Positions 1-9,702 of a DNA stretch of 64,000 bases are shown in pieces (the first letter of the stretch is position 1; each line of letters opens with the position of its first letter). The position numbers and the translations under genes are program-made. The notes below the pieces were generated by a model. That model was not told the origin of the DNA and made no database searches. It saw only the letters and a program-made list of their open reading frames with translations. Source of the stretch: Loxodes magnus (Eukaryota; Ciliophora; Karyorelictea; Loxodida; Loxodidae); the NCBI GenBank assembly GCA_946699065.1, contig CAMPDV010000084.1, positions 824,895-888,894 of the forward strand, written 5' to 3'.

Positions 1-589
1 AGTTTATCTTATAAATTCTAAAAATGCTTTTCTTTAAATAATTTGATGTTTTTTAATATTTATTCAAACTAATTAATAAGAAACTTATTTTATTTCATTT
101 TTTAATTAGTAAATAGCTTAAAGAAATAATTTTTTTGATTAAATGTAAGTGAAAAGCAATAATTAATAACAGTAGCTTTAAAAAAATGGTAATATTATAT
201 TTATCATTTAAATTAATCTACAACGAAATAAGGTTTATTTATTAAGAGTCTTTGATTTAAAGTACAAATAAGTAGTAATTAAATAAATGAATATTAAAGT
301 TATTATAATAAGGATATAATTCTTCGTTATAAACTTTTGATATAATAATTTATCCTTTTATTTAAAAGTAAAAGAATATAAAATAATTAAAATTGTAAAA
401 GTTTGTACACTATTAGTTTAATATTTTGTCTTTTTAAGACAAAAATAGAAAAATCAATGTTTAAGAAATAAGATATTTATAAAGATTCTTAATAAATAAT
501 TTAATTGTTTAATTGTATTTAAATTAAGTAAGTAAAATTTATTGAGTTATTTTGATTAAATATTTATTGAAGTAAGTTATAAAAATTAA
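1..589. other. AT-rich 5' flank of WD40 gene
   Basis: Very AT-rich and without convincing coding sequence. Conserved at 21838-22431 and, inverted, at 50656-51244. Presumably contains the promoter of the WD40 gene, but I can point to no element. Confidence 0.5.
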
Positions 590-1640
590 ATGGAGAAAAA
601 AGAAAAGCAATTTACTAAAAGTATTTTTTTAAGAAAACTCTTAAGAGCGAGAAACCACATTCTAGGGAAAGTATCTCTACTTCATTTTAAGTATGAAATT
701 CTGCCTAACTTATGCTACTAAAAGTTAATAAACAAGATCAGTTATAACCAAAGTAAAGGTATTTCTTTAATATTTTTTAGATAAAATCCTTACTGGTCAC
801 ACTTCACGTGTTTGATCGGTAGCTATATCAAGTGACCTGAATTGAATTGTATCAGGTTCTGGAACTCCTGAATATTCGATAAAGATCTGGAATTTCCAGA
901 CAAGTGCTCTCACTAATACAATTTACTCGGTAATAATCTTCCCTGACTCTAGTTATATAGTCTCAGGATCTTCTGACAAAACCATAAAGATCTGAAACTT
1001 ATAGACTGGTGCTCTCATAAGAACTATAACGGGGCATACTTCCTTCGTTAGATCAGTAGTAATCTCCCCTGACTCTAAATATATTATATCGGCATCTGGT
1101 GACAAAACCATAAAGATCTGAAATTTCCACAATGGTGATCTCCAAAGAACTATAACGGGACATACTGATGACATTTACTCGGTAATAATCTCCTATGATT
1201 CTAGATATATTATATCGGGATCTAGTGATAACACTATAAAGATCTGGGATTTCTAGACTGATCAGCTTGTGGGAACTCTTACTGGGCATTCAGGTTCTGT
1301 TTTATCGGTGATAGTGTCTAAGGATAATAGGTATATAATATCTGGCTCTTGGGACAGTACTATTAAGATATGGGACTTCTCTTCTAGTTAGTGTATTCGT
1401 ACTCTTCAAGGGCACGTAGACGTTATATCAAGTATTCAGTTAAGTGTTGATTCAAGTGTTATATTTTCTGGTTCATGGGATAAAACAATCAAGATTTGGA
1501 ACTTTGATAAGGGTGATTGTATATAGACTTTATAAGGGCATACAAATTTCATATCTTCTATGGCATTGAGTACTGATAATAAATGGTTGGTATCGGGAGG
1601 ATGGGACAAGACGATAAGAAAGTGGAGGATTTCTGGTTGA
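590..1640 (+). CDS. WD40-repeat protein, intact under TAR=Gln, TGA=Trp
   Basis: A beta-propeller protein of WD40 repeats, a scaffold fold for protein binding; its partner is unknown. Exon 1 is 590-752 (starting MEKKEKQ), the intron 753-780, exon 2 781-1640. The spliced length is 1023 nt (340 aa) with no frameshift. About seven blades follow a 55-residue basic N-terminus, with repeated GH, SVxxSxD, SGSxDxTIKIW and the last blade motif KWRI. TAA and TAG fall at Gln positions. In-frame TGA at 813, 843, 993 and 1119 falls at Trp positions (VWSV, NWIVSG, IKIWN twice). A fifth TGA (1638) ends the protein just after the last blade. Relative to the arm 2 copy, 21 nt of the first blades are missing, which keeps frame. 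If TGA were only a stop, this would be a pseudogene. Confidence 0.8.
753..780 (+). other. 28-nt GT-AG intron in WD40 gene
   Basis: Starts GTAAAG and ends TTTTTTAG. Removing it joins exon 1 (phase 1, codon A|AT, Asn) in frame to the first WD40 blade; leaving it in shifts the frame. The same splice sites are present in the arm 2 copy and in the 22.4 kb copy. The length fits the very short introns of ciliates such as Paramecium and is unlike typical Tetrahymena introns. Confidence 0.8.
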
Positions 1641-3261
1641 GTAACTTATGATTTGACTTAATTAAATTTTACAATTAAAGATATAAGATATTGGTAATGC
1701 ATTTAAATGAATGTTGAATGGTAATAATGTTTGTAGTTATATGAAGTGTTTGCTTTATATATTTATTTAAAATTTGTTATATTCTTAAATATTCTTGGTT
1801 AAAAAAAAGGTTGAGTAATATAGATTATAGAAATTAGTGAGGTATGTTGATTTAAAGTGTCTATGTTTAAAAATATTAAAAATATAATTTTGTTAAATGA
1901 AGAAGTAAAATAAGTTTAAGTTTAATTTTATTCTATAAAATTTTATAGATTTATTTTTAGATTTTGTAAAAATTTCAAGTTGAGTATAAATTTTAATTTT
2001 TTTTGTGAAGTAGTTATTATTTATAAGGGCAAAGTTGGTTTATAATCTTGAATATTAATAAAAAATTTTAATTAGTATTTTATTTTATTTTATTTAAAAT
2101 TAAATTTTATTTTTGATTATTTGTAATTTTATTTATTATTAATATTTATTATTATTTAATATTATTAATTATTATTAATTGGTATTAATTATAATTAATT
2201 ATTAATTATGATTATAAAATTTTAATATTTAAGTTTAACATTTTTCGTTTCCGATTTGGAAAAAATTTTCTGATGGTAAGTTTTTATCTTTCAGGTTTAG
2301 AGCATGAATTTCATGAAAATGAAAAATTTGTTTTTTATTCAGCGTTTTATACTACCAAAGCTTTCTGGGACGGAATAAATTTTTTGATTTCGGGATAAAA
2401 ATCCTAAATAGGAATAAAATTTAAAGAAAAAATTAAAAATATAAAAGATTTTTGAGAAAAAATATGAATTAAAAAAAAAATTTTAAGTGGAATTTTGAAA
2501 TTTTTTTTGTCGAAATGGAATTTTGTAAAATAAAAAGCATTTCTTTTGTTAGGAAAATTTTTTTATTTTAAAAATTTTTAACAAAATTTATTTGCTTTTT
2601 TATTTAAAGAAAAAAAATTTGTTAAGGTAAATTATTTTTGAAATGATAAAAAAATTATTATTTATGCTTTTGAAAAAATATAATTTTTGATTTTGAACTT
2701 CTTTTCGAGTAAATTAAAAAATTCGCTTTAAAAATTTTTAATGTTATAGAATTTACTTAAAAGAAAAGGATCTCAAGAAAAAAGGAGATATAATAAAATA
2801 AACCATGGAATCGTGAAAAAATTATTCTTCTTTCGCTCTGAGTTATACGCTACAAAATATTTTCGGGGTGGATAAATCCTTTTCTTAAAGGGATAGAATT
2901 TTAAAAGATTTGAAAAAATTTTTTAAATGACTTTTAAGAAGTAAAGATTAAAAAATAAATGAAAATTTTAGGAAGAAATAAATTAGTAAAAAAAACCTCT
3001 ATAAGAGTGCTTACCGTTTATAATAGGTATTATGAATTGTTAAAAAACTAATCTAAAAGGAATTTAAAAATCCATTTATAAAAATATGAACAGTCAAATA
3101 GAAAAAATTAGGTAATGCATCTGTAATAATAAATTTTAAGCCAATCTGCAAAGAATTCAAAAAATTAATTAAACAAGGATCAAAATATTATATCTAACCT
3201 AACTATATCAAATATACAAATAAAAACTTATTAATCAAGTTTAAAAATACCGTTTTATTAT
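1641..3261. other. AT-rich spacer with internal repeat
   Basis: No gene seen. An 80-bp motif occurs twice in diverged form, near 2310-2390 and 2810-2895 (a gctctgagtt-like box followed by acgctaca and gggatggataaat). The same pair is found at about 24130-24215 and 24475-24560. Runs of TTA/ATT simple sequence lie at 2100-2220. Confidence 0.5.
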
Positions 3262-3630
3262 AAATAAATGAATAAATAAATTTGATTATAGAGCGCGTAG
3301 CACTCTCATTAGTGCGCAGCTCTTTAAAAAAATGTTTCATACTGACAAGAATGTTTGTTACTGATAAAATTATCAGATACTGATAAACTTTGTTCAATAT
3401 TGGTATAATTATTCAGTACTAATAAAAATGTTCAATACTGATATAATTTAAGAATATTCGTAATTTTATCTACTTGTTGGAGGTCCAAGGACATGGCAGG
3501 ATTGTGTCTCATTGCATCACCAAAGCAGAGGACGACATGTGTCAATTATGGGTACTTAAATTCCCCAACCTCTGATGAAGAAGACCTTGTTGCTCACCTT
3601 CGAACAATGAACAAAGCAATATGATAAATA
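3262..3630 (+). repeat. Hairpin-headed 350-bp interspersed repeat, copy 1
   Basis: Begins with aaataaataaatttg, then an imperfect hairpin of about 32 nt (GAGC-GCG-CAC ... GTG-CGC-GCTC, near 3291-3322). A stretch of degenerate tactgataaaa/atgttc repeats follows (about 3338-3470). The end is a GC-richer 150-bp part (3475-3625) that reads as protein-like in more than one frame. The third module copy lacks it (join near 24925), so it is an insertion shared by both arms. I cannot name the family. Confidence 0.7.
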
Positions 3631-5090
3631 ATATAATAATAAGAAAAACATTAAAAATTTAAAAAGATTAGCAAAAGTGCCTTGAAAAGAGCTTACTACG
3701 ACTAACTATCTGTTTTTAGTTTGCGAAAAGATATTAATTTAGAAGAGAAAAACGATTTTTTAAGAAAAAATTGCTATATTAAGTATTTTTTCTCTTCAAA
3801 ATTTTTTCTCATTTCGTAATATTAAAGGAATAGCTTTAAAGATAAGCTTTCTGATTTTAAGCAACTTGAATATATCTACTTTGTATATAGAAAATTGATT
3901 TTATTTATTAATCTTAAAATTTTAATTCCTAATGAAGTTACTTTATTAAAGTTGAAAGCTTTTGTAAAAAATTGATTGACTATTTATCATTAAGAAACAT
4001 TTACTAGTAAATTATATAAATAATTTGAATATATGCAAAATTATAAAAATCTTCACTTTCTTGTAAATTATCTTATATTTCCATCTAAAATAAGAATAAA
4101 ACTATATTCTAATATTAAATAATACGAATTACCAAAATGAAAGTGTAAATAATTAAGAAATCAATATAGTTTTCATTCTATAAAAAAAAGTTAATAAAAG
4201 AAAAGCTTTAATCTTTTGTATTAATTAAAATAATATACAAAGTGTAATTTAATAACTATTATAATTATATCTATAAAAAATGGGAAATATTTCGTACAAT
4301 ATAAAAAGAAACATATATAGCATAATAAAAATCAAAGTTTTTACTAAGCCGATAATGCTAATATCCCAAAATTTCATAAATTATCTTAAAAATGAGCTAT
4401 TTTTGTTTTATTCTAAATTATTAGACAACTAAATTATAATTTATAATTTAAGCATTCCTTTAATAAATGTTTGCTTTAATATACAATATAGTATTTTTAA
4501 TTTAAGATATTAAATATTCATAAACATAAAAACATTTAAAGTGGTTTAATAAATATGATTTTTAAAAGATTAGACACTTATTTAAATTTAAAAGATCTTA
4601 TCAAGAAATTAAATTAAAATGTTTTCATATTCATTTTCTAATTAAATAGTTATTATTTATTGTTCATTTATCTATTTTATTGATGTTTTAAAGATTGTAA
4701 TTATATTTATTCATAATGTATGAAAAAAGCTGAAAAATTGCTAGATTATTTAAAGATAAAAAATTAACTCTTAAAAACAATCCTTTTATAAGATAAACAG
4801 AAATAAGAGGAATTATAATTAAAAAATTCTAACATACAAATATATAAGACAAAAAATTAATTTTATAAGAGATCAATTAAAGTTGTGCAAGAATTTAATA
4901 GCAAAAATATTACAGTTAATATAAAAATATTGTAATCCAAAAGCCATAGATGCAAAAATTGATGCTCAAATTAAACTACAAATAGATTTATTATTTGGTA
5001 AATTAATCTAGAAATAAGAAATATGGCATTGCTTTAACAGATTTATTGAGAAATTTAATTTATCTTCAAACTGAATATCTTTTTTATTTA
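3631..5090. other. AT-rich spacer
   Basis: No gene supported. Conserved in arm 2 (45206-47500, minus insertions) and in the third copy (24930-26194), which shows common ancestry but not function. Confidence 0.45.
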
Positions 5091-6011
5091 TTATTAAATA
5101 ATAGTAATTAAAAAAAATGGAGTTTTAAAATCTTGTTCCCGGCTTTTTCTTAAGCAAAGAAGAGAAAAAAGCTCTAGAGAAAAAGCAGGCATAAAAAAAG
5201 TATCAAGAGTCTTCTTCTCCCCACTTACAAAACTAATAAAGAACCTAATAACTATAATAAACACCCTCTAAAGTAATAAAAAGAAAGGAATCTAATATAA
5301 TAACAGGAAAAGAACTTCCATCAAAGATAATTAAAAAGGAAATCAATATTTAACAGTTAGTATTTGAAATATCCAATCTCTAGGAAGAGATTAAAGGGGT
5401 TAAGTAGGAAAATTAAGAACTAAGAAACTTATTATCGCTTGGATAAGATAACTTAGAGATTAGAATTATTAATTAAGAAAGGGAACTCCAAGCATATTGG
5501 AACATTTAAACTGAACATAGATAAGAAGCAGCAAGGCTTGGAAATATCGTATAAAAACAAGAGTTGGAGTTTATTAAGCAAAAGAATATTAGCACAAACA
5601 TAATTAATTAGACAAATTAGATGGAATTAGAATAAAAAGCGGTTATAAATCGAAATCCAATCAGGTAAGTAAGGAAGAAATGCTACTACTGTAAGAGTAA
5701 GTGACATTTGTGCAAGAATTGCTAAAAATTTTAGAATTTCAAGAAAAAATTTTGGCATAAAGAATAAGAAAAATACTAGAGTCTCTATTGCAACTAGCAT
5801 GGAGATATTTACAGAAGAAAATGATGTGAAGTACCTTTTGAAATAATAAGAACAAGAAATCAAAGAAATTGAGAAGACCTTAGTGAAGATAATTTCATTA
5901 GAAAGTCAAGTATGATGAGAAGTGTTGCTGATAAAACAACTTATTTTAAACAGTGTCCAGATTGGCACTGTTGAACATTTTAATTTCATTATTATTATTA
6001 AATAATAGTAA
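5091..6011 (+). mobile_element. ORF1-only retroelement with 17-bp TSD
   Basis: An identical 17-bp direct repeat (ttattaaataatagtaa) flanks the unit at 5091-5107 and 5995-6011. The unit opens with an A-run directly joined to ATGG and encodes a coiled-coil/zinc-knuckle protein. Near its end is a strong hairpin (acagtg...cactgt with an inner cca/tgg, about 5950-5970), then a short (ATT)n tail. No reverse transcriptase lies inside, so it probably moved with enzymes supplied in trans. It predates the inverted duplication, because arm 2 has it at the mirrored site with the same repeats. Confidence 0.75.
5117..5824 (+). CDS. Coiled-coil zinc-knuckle protein (LINE ORF1-like)
   Basis: Opens MEFQNLVPGFF in TAR=Gln code and stays in frame for 236 codons. 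A basic, Gln-rich N-terminus is followed by a coiled coil (about residues 85-165) and a CCHC knuckle CYYCKSK-x-HLCKNC (C-x2-C-x4-H-x4-C, about residues 184-197), in which x is an in-frame TGA. A related copy at 46.4-47.2 kb has Tyr there, so an aromatic Trp is plausible. The next in-frame TGA is at 5822; if TGA is Trp the protein runs on to near the (ATT)n tail. Such ORF1 proteins bind retrotransposon RNA. Confidence 0.7.
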
Positions 6012-6099
6012 AATTAAAAGTTTACTATGTAATTTTAAATTTTTTTTTTATATGTATAGTTATATTAAAATTATGTACGAATTATTTAAAAATTAGATA

Positions 6100-6395
6100 A
6101 TTAAAAAGATGATGGGAGTTGAAGTTGATTCTCATAAAACCTTTTAGCATTTTGGATAAGGTCAAGTTCCTATCAACTGAGAAGGTCCATGGCTAGAGTC
6201 ATTCTTAGCAGGAAAACAAAATCTTTCCGTTTATTCACTCTTGCTAACAACTTGAAGACTGTCGGCTCCTTGTTATGGAATCCCCTGGCTGAAGCTATTG
6301 AATTAAGCAACAGAAAATCCTCTCTATATGCATTGAGAGAGTGTCCTGGGTTGTCTAGCTGGAAAGGAGTTTCCAGTCCCTCGAAAGAGAAATTT
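6100..6395 (-). CDS. Unrecognised coding fragment
   Basis: A GC-richer island reading well only on the minus strand: EGLETPFQLDNPGH..., then a stretch with KLLARVNKRKDFVFLLRMTL and ending ELDLIQNAKRFYENQ. TAG is used as Gln. One in-frame TGA occurs where arm 2 (43908-44200) has GGG. The arm copies differ at several residues and by a 1-nt indel at the upstream edge. No domain recognised. The Met-initiated standard-code ORF on the opposite strand is judged a shadow. It converges with the zinc-knuckle element next door and may be a gene or retroelement remnant. Confidence 0.45.
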
Positions 6396-7560
6396 TAAAG
6401 TTTATAATTAATTAATTGTAAACTGCTTATTACTCCTAAGGATAATATTTAAAAATTTAAAATACTTAATTGAAAAGATTTGCTTGCTATGTTTGTAAAA
6501 ATCTTTATAAGTCAGTATTAATAAATATTCGAAAATAGTTTCCATTTCAGTTAAATATCTAAATCAAAATAGGTGAAAAGAAAATAAGTAGAATTTTCAT
6601 GATATAGTACAAAACTGAGGAAGACTAGCGAAGTATTTAGTAAAGGAAATGATTTTCAATTACTTTAAGTATTTACCAAGGTGGTATCACTATATCTCTA
6701 TATTGCTATTATTATATAGAAATATTACCAAAATATAGACATTAAAAAATATAAAATTTGAATTAATTTTTAAGATAAGACTAAAATTAAAATATTTAAA
6801 TGTAAAAAATAAATAAATTAAACATAAATAAGAGCTTAATAAACTGCTTAGCTATAAGCATTAAATAATATCTATTTTAACAAATTTATTATTTTATTAA
6901 TTTTACTTTGTTTCCATTTAAATAAATTCTCTTTAATTTTAATTTATAATATAATTAATAAAAATCTATAAGCTTGTTTTAGTTTAATAAAGGGATTAGT
7001 AAAATTATAAAAGTCCTAAAAAATAATTTGGTCCTTAGAAAAGAATTCCTAAGATACTTCAATGTAATTGCTTAATGCGTTCAAAGTGTATTAAAATTGG
7101 CCTTATGTCGCTAAAAAAATATTTTGTAAAACACATTAGTAAATATTTAAAGGCTAAATATCTGAGTTAAAAGACAAGATTTCAACTGAAAATTTGAGAA
7201 GAGCAAAATGAGCTTCAATAAAAAGCAAAACTAAATGAAAATTTATAGAATTGTTTGTAAATATTTAAATAATAAAAGACATAGTAAATTAACTTCATTA
7301 AAGTTTAGTGATTATCTAAAAACTCTCTTCTAATATCATCAATTAAGTATGTTCTTCAAACCACAAATAATATTAGAGCGCAATTATAAAATAATATAAG
7401 AAAAATCGAAGAAATAATTTAAAATTTAGAAAAAGCATTACATTTACCATCATAAACTAGATAGTAATAAGAAAAAATAGTAGCATTATTACATATAATT
7501 AAATATTAATACGAGCAGATAAATTTAATGATTTAGAAATATAACTAAGTTAAAAATGAA
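6396..7560. other. AT-rich spacer
   Basis: No convincing gene. The last few hundred bases may belong to the N-terminal part of the pentapeptide/WD40 gene that follows, since Gln/Lys-rich frames run into it. Confidence 0.35.
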
Positions 7561-7569
7561 GAAGTAAAT

Positions 7570-8770
7570 GTTAATTAAATTTCAGATCAGTCAATTAAAA
7601 TTATTTTATCATTATGAATTTTATTGAGGAAAAGTGTAGAATTAAAATCCATAACATTATAATATTACAGATATATTAAATAAATATTTTAAATAATAAA
7701 TTAAATATGATTTTACACTATTAATAGTAGAGAATGTTGCTAAGTTCTTAGAAAAATTTTAAAATAAAGATTTAGAAAATACTAATTTGCAAGAAAAACC
7801 TTTAAATTTTTCTAAAATATGTAATAATTAAGATATTTTGATTAAATTCAAACAGTTATCAAGTTAAGGTTTGATAAAAAAATTGAATGATATCATAGAA
7901 TTATCTAAGGCTGATATCAAAGTAGAATAAGCTTCTGCAAATTGGATAGCAATCTTAAAATGCTTGAACTATATCTTTATACAAAAAATTTTTGAGGAAT
8001 AAGAATCTAAGGTGCTAATTTGAGAGAATCAAATTTTCAAGATTGAAATCTAAGAAACTCAAATTTATAAGTGGTCAATCTAAGAAATATGAAGAATGGG
8101 AAGCTAACCAACTGCAATTTAAATGGAGTAAATTAAACTAAGATGTAATTGGAGTTGCCCTAATTTCTTGATACTTTACTGAAACATATGGATTGAATTT
8201 ATTCGATAGCAGTCACGAGTGACTAGAAATAATCACATCAGGAAGTAATGGTTCGACTATAAAGATTTGGGATTTTCTGAGTGATTTCTATAAGAGTACT
8301 TTGATCGAACGAGCTAATGAAGCTGTAAAGAGGGATAAGAAATAAATCGTTTCGGGAAGTTATGCTAGTACAATATAAATATGGGAATTTTTGAATGTGA
8401 CCTTAAAAATTACTTTGATGGGATACATGAATTATGCTAGATCGGTAGTGGTAAAAAATTATCAGAAAGGAATCGTCTCGGAAAGTTCTGATTAAACTTT
8501 AAAAATATTAAAATTTTCAACTGGCTAATGATTCGAATTCTCTAAGGATATCAAAATTTGATAAGAACAATAGAATTAAATAACGAAAAAACTCATAATA
8601 TCTGGATCATATTAAACACTATAAAAATATCAAATTTATAAAAAGATGAGAAGTTAATAATTTTACGAGGACATAAGGGAGAAATTTACGAATTAGTGCT
8701 GACTGGAGATATAAAAGGAGTAATATCAGGAGGATATGAGAAATAGATAAGGAAGTAAAATATTCAAAAT
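7570..8770 (+). pseudogene. Pentapeptide-repeat/WD40 protein, frameshifted
   Basis: A helical region (about 7660-7970, containing YDFTLLIVENVAKFLE and later ASANWIAIL) leads into pentapeptide repeats (GANLRESNFQD, NLRNSNLQ, KLTNCNLNGVN, about 8010-8130). WD40 blades follow (HMDWIYSIAVTSD, SGSNGSTIKIWDF, SGSYASTIQIW, about 8185-8770). The W of HMDWIYS is TGA. This order is seen in STAND/NLR-like proteins, though I see no NACHT motif in the window. At least two frame changes (between the helical part and the pentapeptides, and near 8220) indicate decay. The first could instead be an unrecognised short intron. Mirrored in arm 2. Confidence 0.7.
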
Positions 8771-9291
8771 TATTACAAGATCTTAAAGATGATTAAGTAT
8801 AAAAGAAGGTAAGTATATATCTTAAATATAAATAGGAGTGAATTTAGAGTGAATTACAATAAAAACCTTCTATTCAAATAGTAATTTGTAGTTTTGAGAA
8901 AATAGTGGCGAGTGAAAGCATCAAGAAAATGCCGAATATGAAGTAAGTTTTAGAATATGAATTTAAAAAACGAAATTCATTGAAATTTGAATTGATACCT
9001 TAAAAGATATGAAGCAATCTAAAGTAATTTTAGCTTAACTACAGTCAAAGTTTTCATAATGAATAAAAATATAAAGTTTAAATTCTTTTTACTTTGATTT
9101 TTTAACTATTAATATTTGAGTATGGATATATAATTTTAGTACTATAAAATTATTTAAAAAATTAAAAATAATATGCTAACTTTTATTATAAATTTTACTT
9201 TTCAAAAATTAAAAAAATAATTCTGCTTTAATTTTTGTAAATTTATAATAAAACAATAAAAATAAAGCTTAATTAAAAAAATTTTGAATTT
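8771..9291. other. AT-rich spacer
   Basis: Nothing recognisable beyond the tail of the WD40 relic. Confidence 0.35.
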
Positions 9292-9702
9292 ATGAAAATA
9301 TAATATTCTAAAAAGCTCTGGATTTTGGACTTCCTGAGATCAGTTAGTACAAACAACAATATCCTCAAGAGAAGTTATTTTACTATTAAAAATTTGAATA
9401 AAGAGTTATTAAAATTTAAAAAAAACCTGATTAAATCTGTGATTATTTTACAATTAAAGATTAAAGGAAGTAAAATAAATTATTTGGAAAATTTTTAAAA
9501 GATTAATTCTTTTGTTAAAACAATATATGATAGAAAATTCGAGAAGCTTGGCAAAATATCTAAAGAATTAAGGATTTAAAAATTAATTGAATAAAAACAA
9601 AAAAAATCTGAAAAACTTTAGAATTTCATTAAATATAATAATTTTATTGCCAAAAATCTTAATATCTAGATAAAAAGTAAGTAATTCTTTATATTAAAAT
9701 GA
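9292..9702 (+). CDS. Hypothetical Lys-rich protein
   Basis: ATG to TGA, 136 codons with TAR=Gln and no internal TGA. A basic, probably helical protein (opens MKIQYSKKLWILDFL; KTIYDRKFEKLGKISKEL near residue 80). A second frame in the same DNA (ALDFGLPEISQYKQQYP) is also open, so the real frame is uncertain. The mirrored arm 2 region is 5 nt shorter and out of frame. A diverged copy of the 3' part lies near 11220-11330. Not recognised. Confidence 0.3.

Noticed and set aside
953-1289. Minus-strand standard-code ORFs over the WD40 gene (also 22963-23163 and 49935-50271)
   Set aside because: Antisense shadows of the plus- or minus-strand WD40 blades, which carry the conserved motifs.
3475-3625. 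snoRNA-like boxes (tgatga, ctga) in the hairpin repeat tail
   Set aside because: Box order and spacing do not fit a C/D snoRNA, and the region looks protein-derived.
6189-6398. Plus-strand ORF starting MARVILSRKTK
   Set aside because: The opposite strand gives a better protein in both arms, and the arm 2 differences are more conservative in that frame.
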